DNA from: Prorocentrum cordatum
Taxonomy: Eukaryota > Sar > Dinophyceae > Prorocentrales > Prorocentraceae
Length of the DNA stretch: 64,000 nucleotides
Assembly (NCBI GenBank): GCA_963575745.1
Contig: CAUYUJ010018715.1
Coordinates: 1-64,000 of the forward strand
Direction: 5' to 3'
The position numbers were made by a program, and so were the translations under genes. Every line of letters starts with the position of its first letter. The first letter of the stretch is position 1. Under the pieces are notes generated by a model. It searched no databases and was not told where the DNA came from. It saw only the letters and a list, made by a program, of their open reading frames with translations. Positions 10,301-20,226 of this stretch are shown piece after piece.

Positions 10301-10431
10301 CCGAGTGTCCGCGCGGATTTTCTGGAACGGCGCAAGACGCCCCTCCCTGGCGCGCGGAACGCGCCAGCGGCGGCGCTGGAGGCACCGCCAGGGCGGCCTG
10401 GCGCCGATCCGAGACATCCGCGCGGAGCGCC
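10301..10431. mobile_element. MITE family B, copy 1
   Basis: TCCGCGCGGAT at the left end pairs with ATCCGCGCGGA at the right. The GC-rich core has CTCCCTGGCGCGCGGA and complementary GGCGGC and GCCGCC words. Six copies in the window. Confidence 0.8.
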
Positions 10432-10655
10432 TGGGAATGCCGTGCATGTCGTGGCCTACTCCTCGACACAAGCCCCGCCTTCACAGAGGGCGGGTGCACG
10501 GACACCGCCTGGCAGGGAGGTCGCTCCTCGGGGACCTCGGCAGTCGGTGGATGTGGTGATGCTCGGGCCTCGCCCGCCCTGGTCCCCGGAGATCGAGCCC
10601 CAGGGCGAGGGTGACGGGTAGGGCCCAACAGCCATGGCACCTAGAAGGACTGGCT

Positions 10656-10807
10656 CCACCAGGGCCGACGAATTGAGAGAGGCCTCACCAGGAAAAACAC
10701 ACACACACACACTGTGGGGGAAAAATCACACTGGGAAAAAAAAAAACACACACTGTGGGGAAAAAGCACACTGTGTGTGTTTTCCACTGTGTGTGTTTTT
10801 GTTCCTA

Positions 10808-10858
<51 letters not shown>

Positions 10859-10925
10859 GTGTGTGTGGCTGTGTGTGTGATTTTGTTCCACCAGGGCCGA
10901 CGACTGGAGAGAGGCCTCACCTGGA
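10656..10925. repeat. CA/TG tract between 38-bp direct repeats
   Basis: CCACCAGGGCCGACGA followed by GAGAGAGGCCTCACC is present at 10656-10693 and again at 10888-10925. Between them lie (CA)n, A-runs, the word CACACTGTG in several copies, and a (TG)n tract from about 10810 to 10875. (CA)n followed by (TG)n could fold on itself. Confidence 0.85.
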
Positions 10926-11227
10926 GCATCCTGCGCCTCCAGTGGCGGGCGGCGCATGGCCCACGAGACTGGGGCGTTGCTGGGCAGCACTACTTTATAG
11001 CGTAGGCGCATACAGAAGCCGTGCGAGGTGAAAGTGGGCAGATCGACACAGGCAATGGTCAGAACTTCTGCAGGGGTCTGTGGGGGACCCCGCAGGCCCC
11101 TGGAGGCCCCTGGCAGTCTCCGAACGCCGGCCAACGAGTCCAATACCTCGTCCTCGTTTCTCTGCTCGTGCTGTTCTTGTCATGCTCGCCTCTGGTGGAA
11201 GTGGAAGAAACAACGGCCTAAACGTAA

Positions 11228-11358
11228 AATGTCCGAACTCCGCGCGGCCTCCTTGGATCGGCGCTGAACGCCCCCCCTGGCGCGCAGGGCGCGCAAGGGG
11301 CTGCGCCGGAGGCAGAGCCAGGGCCCGAATCCAGATCAGCACGGACCTCCGAAAGCGT
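11228..11358. mobile_element. MITE family B, copy 2 (diverged)
   Basis: Shows AACTCCGCGCGG at the left, CCCCCTGGCGCGCAGGGCGC in the core and ACGGACCTCCGAAAG at the right, in the family B order. Confidence 0.7.
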
Positions 11359-12930
11359 TTGCGCTGTCTCTTGTGTTTCCGAGGTGCATCCTGCTTCTCC
11401 AGCCGGAGATCGATCAAAGGAGGAGCCGTCGTACATTAGAGCGTCCATTATGCCCCCCCACAAGAGCTAACATGTGGCAGAGATCTGAATAACATGTTAA
11501 GCCAGTTGCCACGTTACGGAGCAGACCTCGGGCACAGGCGGAAGCATACGGCTCCCTCACGTCCTGACCAAGGCGTACCCCCTTGAATTCCCGGTTCCCT
11601 GGGCCACACCCTCCAGCGGCGCCCTCGCACTCGGCCCCCCCAATGGTTTCGACTTCCTCGCCGAGGCCATCCCGGACGCTCCAACGCCCCGCGGAACCTC
11701 CCCTCCAGGCTCAAGGGGAGTCATTTGCATGTGTAGCTACTCGCCTATCGCACAACATTGCAGTCAGCAGTATGTCAAATGTACACTTGCGGGCTTCATG
11801 CCTTAGCTACTTCAGTCAAGAGCTGTCCTGGAGAGGCCCCGGAGGCCGAAAGTTAGAAAGAGCCACTGACAAGAGGCGCGGGCTTGAGAGCGCCATACGC
11901 GTCGGGTGTGGGGGCGGGGCGAACCCGACCCCGTCTCGTCAGGGCCTCGTCATCGCCCTCGCCCTGGGCACCCCGCCCTCGCGCCCCTTGCGCCCCGCGC
12001 AGCGCGCGAGGCGGGGCCATCTTCGTGCCCCCACGGCCAGGAGGAGGGTGCCTCCTCCCCCCTGCGGACCAGCGGTGGGCACCACAGGCCACCAGCACCA
12101 CCAGGACGGGTCGCGAGGAAGCAAGACCCTGGGAGGCCGACCTTGGGGGATGTTTTGGGCGGCGGGAGACCAGTGAACACGACCAAGGACGGGCCGCAGA
12201 GGCAAGGACACAGCGGCACCCTGGATGAGGGCGCGCGTCCGTTACTGGGCGCCTTAGCCGCTGGACCTCACCCAACGTCCAGTGACCCTCCTGCACTCTC
12301 GATCCTTCGGCCTCTCTCCAGCTGCAGCTCCACCGATGTGCGGCGGCGCGAATCGGCGCTAAAGGACGCTGGTCGAAGCTAAATCGATGCTACATCGACG
12401 CTCATCGACGCAGGATCGGTACTATCTCATCGACTACCAAGCGGTAACCGACGCTGGTGCACTCCACGGGTGAGCCAGAACCTGCAGCATCCCTGGGGGA
12501 TCCGCTAACTGGACGACACGATTGGGACCGTGAGGCTGAGAGGAGGAGGAAACGATCGGGGAGGAGGAGATCGGGGAGGATGAGGTCGAGGAGGATGAAG
12601 TTGACGAGAAGGACGAGGAGGAGAAGGAGGAGAAGGGGCGGAGCAGCCAGCAGATGGATAGTCGGAGGCGGGGCGAAGCAAGAGCCCTCCCAGACAGGGC
12701 AGGAGACTGCACGGCGGCCTCGTGAACGCGCACAGCGCGCAGCGATCTGCATCAGAGCCCGCAGGAACTACGCGGACCCGACGATTGTAGTGTAGAGGGC
12801 AGAAAATCCACCCCCATAACGAGCACCCCGACGAGCGAAGGCCTTTAGTCAACGCGCCCAAGGGCGGCATCGAACAGGGCAGGGTCGTCCAGGAAACGCC
12901 CAGGGCCGTTTCGTGAACGCCAAATTGAAG
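11359..12930. other. GC-rich gene-free stretch
   Basis: Long overlapping frames on both strands are Pro/Arg/Gly-rich and lack recognisable domains. A short GGA-type run is at about 12540-12640. CGACGCTCATCGACGC-like repeats are near 12360-12450. No gene supported. Confidence 0.5.
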
Positions 12931-13084
12931 GGGCCCCAAGACACACAAATAAATACACACAAGTAAAACTATTCCCCATATGTTCTTGTATTTTCTGGGT
13001 TTCTGTCTTCCCCCCCACTGCCCATATGTTCCCATATTTTCTGGGGGATCGCTGATTAATTGTGTCTGTGTGCTTTTTCCCCTC
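12931..13084. mobile_element. MITE family E, copy 2
   Basis: GGGCCCCAAGACACACAAAT at the left; the right arm has TTAATTGTGTCTGTGTGC and ends CCCC. The core has duplicated CCCATATGTTC. Same layout as 4801-4974 and 18917-19069; no clear target duplication. Confidence 0.85.
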
Positions 13085-13310
13085 CTGGCAAATGTCGGGG
13101 TCTGGGTGGTCTTCCCCCCCCCCCTTGAGATTACAGTTCTCGTCTCTGGCCAGCGGCGAGCGTTTGGCACGAGCTGCGCCCCCGTGGGTTTTGAGCCCCG
13201 GCGCGTGGCCTCCGCGCCTCGGCCGCCGTGCCGGCCGGTGCCGCGGGCAGCGGCACCGGAAGGCGCTCCCCCGGGTCGTGCACAGCTCCGCAGCCGCGCC
13301 CTCGCGGTCC

Positions 13311-13440
13311 TGGCCATCGCTCGGACGTTGATTCCCTGTGTTTACTTTGATTTCGTGCGTGTTTTCGTTGCTCGATGGTCCAGGATGGTCCTCGATGGTT
13401 CTCGCCGAGAAAAAAATGCACACGTCCGAGCGATGCCAAG
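13311..13440. mobile_element. MITE family A, copy 3
   Basis: GGCCATCGCTCGGACGTTG at the left and CACACGTCCGAGCGATGCC at the right, with the family A core. A family B element starts 30 bp beyond it. Confidence 0.9.
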
Positions 13441-13469
13441 GGTCTGGACTCCAAGGGCAGGGGAACACA

Positions 13470-13641
13470 AAGAGTGGCATAAACACAAGAACTCGGAGGT
13501 CCGCGCGGATTCCTCGGGTCGGTGCTGGACCCCCCTCCCTGGCGCGCGGAGCGCGCCAGGGGCGGCGCCGCCGGGGGAGCCCAGCGCCGATCCGAGAAAT
13601 CCGAGCGGATCTCCGAGTTGTTATGTTTATGCCACTTTTTG
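13470..13641. mobile_element. MITE family B, copy 3 (complete reference copy)
   Basis: The outer arms AAGAGTGGCATAAACAC and GTTTATGCCACTTTTTG pair. The next arms ACTCGGAGGTCCGCGCGGAT and ATCCGAGCGGATCTCCGAGT pair as well. The core is CTCCCTGGCGCGCGGAGCGC. This copy shows the full extent of the family. Confidence 0.88.
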
Positions 13642-13924
13642 TTGCCCGAAAGGGGGCGATCCTGCAAATGCGCGATCGCACGGGTGCGATCCGCGCGGGG
13701 CCTCCGCGACAGCAACGCTCCGCGTCCGCAGGGCCGCAGCCCGGGAGCCTCGCCCGCGAGGCCGCGGATGTGGGTGTGTCTTTCGCCCACGGTGCTCCGT
13801 CCGCAAATGGGGGCCTGCCAGGACGAGAACTCTCCTCGGGCAACTTGGCCTTGGCGTCGAGCGGCTCAGTCTTGGCAGCAAGCTCCGCATCGCCGCCGAG
13901 CACGTGCGCAGCCTTGCGCCCATC

Positions 13925-14640
13925 CTACAACAGGTCCACTAGGTCACCTGACTTCGCGCATCGTGCCCCACTATGTGCGACGCGCGATGATCTTCGCGCC
14001 ATTGAGCCCTCGACACGCCACTTTGAAGGATGGCAGCCTCCTCGTTCAAGGCCGCGACGTGCAAAGCGTGAGTATCTTCGCGCTCCTTGGGGAGACCTGG
14101 GGTCAAAACGCACTTCATCAAGTGGTTGGTGGCCGCGGCAATGTCCGACATCTGTGTCGTGACCGCGGTGGAGGTCGAACATGCATGAATCTGAAAGCGA
14201 ACGGGATTAGGGGGTCGGGCGCCACGGCGTGGTCTTGTCGTCTTCCACGAAACCCATATCCCTGCGCTTGTCCTCACCCTCCGCACCCGAAAACGAGCCC
14301 TCGACGTCCGTCTTGCAAACGAGGCTTGGATTGATGTGCAAGAACATATCCGTGATCCTCCGACGGCTATTCCCATATGTCTTCTCCGAGGCGGGCTTCG
14401 TTATCATTGTCTCGAGCTCGTCCGCCTCATGATCAATCCTTGGGGGGGGGCTGGACGTGCCGTACATGCATTATAGGCGGCGTCCGCATGTATCCACCTT
14501 TTGGCGAAGGGAAACGAGATGATGCTCTTGCCCCGCGCATGGCGGGCCGCCAACTGGAGTCCTTCGGAAGTGGATTGCAAGCGCATCTGTCAAGCTGCGA
14601 AGAGCGACACCTTGGAACTGAGTGGCAAGCGCCGCCATCA
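13925..14640 (-). pseudogene. Broken gene of unknown function carrying an SL relic
   Basis: Protein-like segments follow one another on the minus strand in changing frames. The first is MAALATQFQGVALRSL from about 14639. The second contains SIISFPFAKRWIHADAAYNA (about 14500). The third contains KPASEKTYGNSRRRITDMF and SLVCKTDVEGSFSGAEGEDK (14207-14440). The last contains QMSDIAAATNHLMKCVLTPG and HALHVAALNEEAAILQSG (about 13950-14160). At least three frame changes are needed, so the copy is dead. A further protein-like piece may extend to about 13780. I recognise no domain. An SL relic at 14707-14729 lies about 70 bp upstream of the first ATG, so this looks like a retroposed mRNA copy that has decayed. 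Confidence 0.55.
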
Positions 14641-14706
14641 CGCGCACCCGGGAACAGGATGCGTTCGAAACAACAAGCGGCGGAAACGAACGACAGGGCC
14701 TGCAGC

Positions 14707-14729
14707 CTTGAGCCAACTCTGGCCACGGA
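14707..14729 (-). other. Spliced-leader relic upstream of a broken gene
   Basis: The minus strand reads TCCGTGGCCAGAG then TTGGCTCAAG. It matches the dinoflagellate leader at its first five and last ten bases, with changes and one extra base in the middle. It shares the position and strand of the broken gene just downstream. Confidence 0.75.
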
Positions 14730-14744
14730 GGGAGGGTGAGTTTG

Positions 14745-15400
14745 AGGAGGGACAGGATGATGACCCAGGAGGGGGAGGAGGAGGACGTTCAGGATGAGGA
14801 TGAGAAGGAGGACGAGGAGGAGGAGGACGAGGAGGAGGGGGAGGAGGAGGAGGGGCAGGAGGATGAGGCGAAGGAGCGGGATAGGAGGAGGAGGAAAGGG
14901 AGGAGAAGGAGGATATTGAGGTTGAGGAGAGGGAAGAGGAGGAGGAGGGGGAGGACCTCGTCGCCTCGCGCTGCCGCGGCGGCGCCGCTGACGCCTCAGC
15001 CGTTGCCGCCGTCGGGGGGGGGCAGCCTCGAGGATCTGGAGCGACTTCGAGCCGGGTGCGGCGCACAGGTCGCACACCTCCCAGGGTGTCTCGCTCGAGA
15101 GAGGCCCAGGCCGTGTGGGCGGATCGAACCATCGCGATCCCAACCAGTGTCCTCGTTTCCGCCCTCCCCTTGGCCCGTTTTCCGTCCTCCCCTCCTCTCC
15201 TCCCCCCCTCGTTTCCTCCCCTCCTCCTCCCCTCCCCTCCTCTCCTCCCCCCATTCCTCCCTCCCCTTCTCTCCTCCCCCTCCTCCTCCACTCCTCTCCT
15301 CCCCTCCTCTCCTCCCCTCGTTCTCCCCTTCTCCTCACCTCCGCTCCTCCCCCCTTCTCTCCTACCCTCCTCCCGCTCTCTTTCCCCCCCTTCTCTCCTC
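14745..15400. repeat. (GGA)n then (TCC)n tracts around a GC-rich core
   Basis: Degenerate GGA repeats on the plus strand at 14745-14960 are followed by a 200-bp GC-rich core and then by degenerate TCC repeats at 15180-15400. The two arms are broadly complementary. Reading frames are compositional artefacts. Confidence 0.8.
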
Positions 15401-16000
15401 CCCTCTCGCGGCCGTGGGCCCGCCAGTGTGCGCCGCCAGCACGCAGGAGGTGTGCTGCCAGAAGTGGGCCAGGCCCAGTGCTGCCAAAGTGGGCCAGGCC
15501 AGAAGTGGGCCAGGCCAAGGCTGCCACGGAGACCCTGGAACCATAAGACTAATAATCACTATTATTAGTATTATTCGTACTAATCCTGTGAAGATAATAA
15601 ACAAACGAACAAAACAAATAAGACGAGGAACAACAAACATCATAATACTTGCCATAACAATACATCAACATAAACAATGACAATCATGATAAGAAGAAGA
15701 ACCGTGCGTGCTCGTCAGGACGCAAGCCCTTCCCGCCACCCCACGCCTGTGCGGCCTGCCAGCCGCCCTCCGCCCCGCCGAGTCTGGGGAAGGTGCTCTC
15801 AGGTCCCTGCGCCGCCCAGGAGCTCGAGACCAAGGCTGGACCAAAACGGTGTGCCTCTTGTTCGTGCTGTCCTCGCGTTCCTTCGTTCCGTGTTCGTTCC
15901 GCCTCTGCCGCAAACGAAAGTCGAAACGAACACGGCCCACGGAATCGCCAAAAAACACTGTTCAGGTCGAGCCCTGCTCGAGGCACCGTGAGCACGCTCC
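15401..16000. other. Gene-free spacer with AGTGGGCCAGGCC repeats and an AT-rich island
   Basis: AAGTGGGCCAGGCC-like units occur three or four times at 15461-15515. They are followed by a 150-bp AT-rich segment (15540-15700) that contrasts with the surrounding GC content. No gene seen. Confidence 0.5.
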
Positions 16001-16660
16001 CAACAACACTCGAACACATCAAAAACTACACTTAGCAAAACTCCACCCAGTTGCGGGGACCAGGGGGGGCAATCAAAATTCGGTTAGGCGCGCTGGTCGG
16101 TCTGGGTGGACGGGCACCGCCTCGCGACCTACGACGGGGAGCGCTGGTCATGCGAAACACGTGGGGCGCCAAGCGTTGCAACTATCAGCATGTTTCACGG
16201 CGGGGCTAAGCGGCTGCTGCAACAGGAAATGATAACGCGAACTGCCGCTTCATCCGTGGAGGGGGGATCCAGCACAGAAAAGAATTCGAAGGCGTGGGGC
16301 GTCTGGCCAGGCATTTACTTACGGCACGCATAGAACCGATCGCGGCTACAAAACTTGGCGAGACACGGGGATGAGGTGGAAGTGGAAGGACATAATGAAA
16401 GAGGCTGCTATGGCACGGAGACACGAGACGAGGGAGGAGATCACGCCTGAGGCAAAGCGGCGCCCCAAAGCACAGAAAACGCTGGGGTCATCATGCTGGG
16501 GCAGAGGCGGGGAAGGGCAGCGGGCAGTGCGAGGCGGAAAAGGACAGCGGCCATGCAGGTGGTTTCGCTGAGCCTGAGGAAGTGGGAAGTCGGCGGGGAG
16601 CGGCCCTGGGGACGGGGCCTCGGATATGGGCAGCACGGGCAGCCGATGCTTCGCCAAAAG
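16000..16660. other. Gene-free spacer
   Basis: Nothing recognised except one AACTACACTTAGC word at about 16025, shared with the hairpin cluster at 16.7-16.9 kb. Confidence 0.45.
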
Positions 16661-16664
16661 GGGA

Positions 16665-16910
16665 CACGTACAGAACTACACTTAGCGGCTGGGGCACGGT
16701 ACACGTCGGGAGCGCGAGTTGCGCCCCCGACATGTACCCCGCCCCGCTGGCTAGGTGTAGTTATATGAGTGCTCTGTTTTGTGAGGATGTCCCTGGCGAA
16801 ACCAGCACGTACAGAACTACACCTAGCGCCTGGCTAAGTGTAGTTCTGAACGTGCTGGATGTCTCGAGCGGGGCGAGCACGTATAGACCGGCACCTAGCG
16901 AAAATGGCAG
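16665..16910. repeat. Cluster of inverted GAACTACACTTAGC repeats
   Basis: GTACAGAACTACACTTAGCG (about 16670) is followed by an inverted relative CTAGGTGTAGTTATATGAG (16751). Then comes a tight hairpin at 16802-16858 and a further diverged copy at about 16875. In the hairpin, CCAGCACGTACAGAACTACA pairs with TGTAGTTCTGAACGTGCTGG; two mismatches over 26 bp, with a spacer of about 5 bp. Confidence 0.85.
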
Positions 16911-16989
16911 GGTACAGGTCGGGGGCGTCGCCGCGCCTCCCCGCAGAGTCAGGAGGGCAGGGGCCACTGAAATCCCAGCCGCCCTCAGG

Positions 16990-17350
16990 GCGGCGGAGGC
17001 TGGACGTCCCAGGGATGCCCGAAAGGGACCCAACTGCGGCCAAGGGCACGCAACGAGGTCCCTGGGGGCCCCAAGAGCGCTCCACGACCTCCAGCCGCAA
17101 TCTGAGGTCGTAGCGTCTTGGGGGTCTCCTGGAGCGCTTGGCGGGGTCTTGGATTCTTCCTGGGGCGCTCGGGAGGTCCCAGGAGCGCACCTGCTCGCCA
17201 CGACATCTGGTCTCGATCTGGAGGTCGTGGCGTCTGGGGCCCCCGTGGGGCGTTTTGGGGGCACTGGGGGTTCCTCCTGTAGCCCATCATGGGTCCCACG
17301 AGCGCTGGTGGTCGCTACGACCTCTGATCTTGTTCTGGATCCCTCCATCC
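16990..17350. repeat. Degenerate repeat around GAGGTCGTAGCGTCTTGGG
   Basis: Related words (CTACGACCTC, GGTCGTAGCGTCTTGG, GGTCGTGGCGTCTGGG) recur about every 110-120 bp. The frame that spans this region has no recognisable domain. Confidence 0.45.
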
Positions 17351-17359
17351 TCTTTGCCC

Positions 17360-17880
17360 CCCCCGTGATCAGGGCAACTCGCCTGGTGACGATGTTTCGA
17401 GGATTTTGAAAAATATGCGCGCTCCGCCTCCGCCTCCTAATCGCGAGTTGTTATTTCTGATTCCACGCCGACTCTGGCTAGCGACGTCGAGGCCCTCGCA
17501 AATCCGACAAACGCGATGACCCCCCTCGAATGGCGGGCAAAACAAACTTTGGAACGATAGCCCAAAATTAATTTTGAAATTTCGGGATCCGCGAGAGAAA
17601 GTAATCCACTCGCCCAAAGTGTAGCTCTCTATCTGTCCGAAACACACGAGCCATCCGTGTTGTCTCGTCCCCCTGCGATTCCTGGTGCCTCGGAGCGATC
17701 TCATGACTAACCGTCGTCCAGTCGCTGCCCAGAGGGAGCACCGTCGCTCGTGCCATGGTCATTCATGGATCGGAGGCGAGGGGGTGAGGTCGCAAGGAAG
17801 CGGTGAGCACCCAGACGGAAATTCGGTTTCGGTTTCATGTTCGTGTCGCGCGTGCGGCAAAGGCGAAGCTGCGTGAGTAT
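17360..17880. other. Gene-free spacer
   Basis: Nothing recognised. Confidence 0.4.
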
Positions 17881-17886
17881 AGAAGA

Positions 17887-18045
17887 ACAGCACGACGATC
17901 ATCTTGCGGAGGCTCGTGCGGATCTCGTGGAACGGCGCTAGACCCCCTCCCTGGCGCGCGGAACACGCAAGAGGGGGCCTAACGCCGATCCAAGAAACCC
18001 ATGCGGAGCTTCGAAATGTCATAAGGATACCGTCGTTTGTTGTTC
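17887..18045. mobile_element. MITE family B, copy 4
   Basis: AACAGCACGACG at the left pairs with CGTCGTTTGTTGTT at the right. The core CTCCCTGGCGCGCGGAACAC and GCCGATCC are in family B order. Confidence 0.8.
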
Positions 18046-18059
18046 GATCTTCTTCTCCT

Positions 18060-18250
18060 TGCCCTCCTCCTCTAAAGGCCTCCCAACAGGGGTTCCAGTA
18101 GATGAGGTCGCAGCGTAGCGTCGCGTCAACGATACATCGGCGATGCATCGGCGTCGCCGACGGGAAGCAAAGTAGGATCCACATCGAGCCGCATCGCTGA
18201 TGGATCGGCGATGCAGCGCGATCCCCCGAACCATCTACTAGGAGTCAATT
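18060..18250. mobile_element. Palindromic repeat family H, copy 2 (inverted orientation)
   Basis: GATACATCGGCGATGCATCG and GATGGATCGGCGATGCAGCG flank an inner segment. The outer words GTAGATGAGGTCGCAGCG and GCGCGATCCCCCGAACCATC correspond to family H ends. Confidence 0.65.
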
Positions 18251-18605
18251 GGGGAGGCCGAGATCCTCCCCCCCTCCTCCCCCGAAACAGGTCACGGCAT
18301 GAGCCCTTGACCCCACCTTTCTGCACCATTTTCCAGCGGGATCGATCTGTGAAGGCCCCAGGGCCCGAAGCAAGGTGAGAACGCCGAAGCTCAAGGTCCT
18401 CCTCCCCCTCCTCCCCATCTGGAAGAGCCAACAGGCACCCATACTTACCGCTACTCCCCGGACCTCTCCCAGGGTGCGTCCTGACTGGGATTCCGAAGCG
18501 AGTCCAGCCGTGTTGATGACGGACTTCCGGGAGGCCCGAGAAGGCGAAACCGAGGCAATGGCATAGGTGTCGGAAGCTTTGCATGAGTCATAAACCTGTT
18601 TCTCT

Positions 18606-18767
18606 AGGGCTCCCAACTTTGCGCTTCGCGCTCCGCGAAGCGCGAATAACTTCGCGCTCTCACGCCGCCCCCCCAAAGGGAGAAAAGGAGGACGAGGCGG
18701 ACGGGGAGAAGGACCGAGGACCGCGAAACGCGAAGCGCGAGTAGCTTCGCGCCCTCGTGGGAGCCCT
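18606..18767. mobile_element. MITE family J, copy 1
   Basis: Ends AGGGCTCCCA and TGGGAGCCCT are inverted repeats. Inside are paired TTCGCGCTTCGCGCTCC-type words, TAACTTCGCGCTCTC and CGAGTAGCTTCGCGCCCTCG. Flanks TGTTTCTCT and TGCTTCTGC agree at 6 of 9 positions. The second copy is at 49613-49766. Confidence 0.85.
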
Positions 18768-18916
18768 TGCTTCTGCAGAAGGAAGAGCATCAGGTGTCGG
18801 GCCCATCGTGCTCGCCTCGTCTCCTCTGTGCTTACACGCCTCTGCCTCCCTCGCGGGCGACTAGGTTCCCTGGCGGTGCGGGCGGGAAGTTGCTGGCAAC
18901 GGCGGAGATATCATTG

Positions 18917-19069
18917 AAGGGGCCCTGGGACACACAAATAAATACACACAAATAACAGGATTCCCAATATTCTCCCATATGTTCTGGGTGTTCGTCTTCC
19001 CCTCCAATTCCTATAGTTTCCAATCTTATCGGGGGAATCGACGATTAATTGTGTCTGTGTTTTTTCCCC
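18917..19069. mobile_element. MITE family E, copy 3
   Basis: GGGGCCCTGGGACACACAAA at the left; TTAATTGTGTCTGTGTTTTT and CCCC at the right. Very close to the copy at 12931-13084. Confidence 0.87.
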
Positions 19070-19089
19070 TTCTGAATCATGTGTGATGC

Positions 19090-19345
19090 TCCGTTCCTGG
19101 CGCTCCTCCGAGGACAGGACCAATCAACATCGAATCGGCACATCGGATCACATCGACATGTGCGTCGGATCTGGTTGCCTCGGCGCGGAGTCGAAATTAA
19201 ATCGCGTCGGCCGCGCCAAGATGCACCACAACGCCATGCAAGCATCGGGCCGCCTCAGATCGTCGGACCGTCGGAGTCGGATCGGATCGGGCGGGCCGAG
19301 ATCGGCATCGAATCGGAACGATCGGATCGAAATGGACCCCGGAGG
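19090..19345. repeat. ATCGGATCG-rich degenerate repeat
   Basis: ATCGGATC and TCGGATCGG words recur irregularly. A similar patch is at 57650-57720. Confidence 0.5.
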
Positions 19346-19374
19346 AGTACTCAGAGGCCACCTAGACTCCTAGA

Positions 19375-19600
19375 CGGGGTCGGAGTCGATGGGGTCGGAG
19401 GATCGCGCTGCATCGCCGATACACCGGCGCTGCATCGGCACTGCATCGGCGGTGCACCGGCGATGCATGGCCGACGTGGGCGATGCATCGGCGACGTCGA
19501 CGCGAAGCAGAACGGGCTCCACATCGAGACGCATCGGCGATGCATCGGCGATGCGAGGCGGTCCTCCGACCCCATCGAAGTCAACCCCAGCTACCTTGGA
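19375..19600. mobile_element. Palindromic repeat family H, copy 3
   Basis: The ends GGGGTCGGAGTCGATGGGGT and its approximate complement (CGACCCCATCGAAGTC, then AACCCC) enclose tandem CATCGGCGATGCATCGGCG units. This is the best-preserved copy. Confidence 0.8.
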
Positions 19601-19842
19601 TGCTTGAAACGGGTACGGAAACAATCGGTGCAATGCCCACCAACACGTGTCGTCCAAAACCAACAACGGCCGCTGTTGGGCAGGCGGCCTTCTGCCTCCA
19701 CTGGACAACGGCTGTGCGGCGACGCGGATAGCGAATCATGTTCAAAATGGGCAGGAACTGCGGTTGGTCTGCGTACCCAGATTTTCCGTATCCAGTTCCA
19801 TCGTGCCGATCTAGGAGGCCTAGAGCCTAGAGACCTGGGAGG

Positions 19843-19962
19843 AGGAGGATGAAGAGGAGGGGAGGATGAGGATCAGGAGGAGGAGGACGAGGAGGAGGAG
19901 GAGGAGGAGGAGGACGAGGAGGAGGAGGAGGAGGAGGAGGAGGAGGAGGGGGAGGAGGATAC
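19843..19962. repeat. (GGA)n microsatellite
   Basis: GGAGGAGGA run with a few GAT or GAC interruptions, just beyond the 3' side of the LINE. Confidence 0.97.
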
Positions 19963-20005
19963 GATACGCACACCCTTAACGCCATGTTGTCTGGTAGTCC
20001 AGTGA

Positions 20006-20194
20006 GTACTGTACTCACTCAATGTCAAAATCGCGCAGCAGTGGGCCCTGAGAACATTCAAGACTGACTGGAGGCATCGTGGCGCGGTGAAACTTCTCTT
20101 TGGAGTGAGTGCCGATGCCGAAGCTCTACGCACCAGGGCCGCAGACAAGGCCCCGCACGGGGCCGTCCTGGCCCCTGCAGCCACCGACGCATGA
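20006..20194 (+). pseudogene. Possible C-terminal remnant of an unknown protein
   Basis: A 62-codon plus-strand stretch ends at TGA (20192-20194) and has no ATG. It contains AQQWALRTFKTDWRHRGAVK and FGVSADAEALRTRAADKAP, which look protein-like in composition and spacing. It abuts the (GGA)n tract upstream and the LINE end downstream, on the opposite strand to the LINE. No family recognised; chance is possible. Confidence 0.25.
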
Positions 20195-20226
20195 GGTAGC
20201 CACAGGGGATTGTGGTGACTCTAGAT

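Noticed and set aside
12505-13903. Overlapping 270- and 352-codon minus-strand frames
   Set aside because: Both read through MITE families A, B and E; the same peptides appear at other MITE copies, showing they are repeat translations.
16582-17409. 275-codon plus-strand frame
   Set aside because: It reads through inverted repeats and a degenerate repeat; the protein has no consistent domain.
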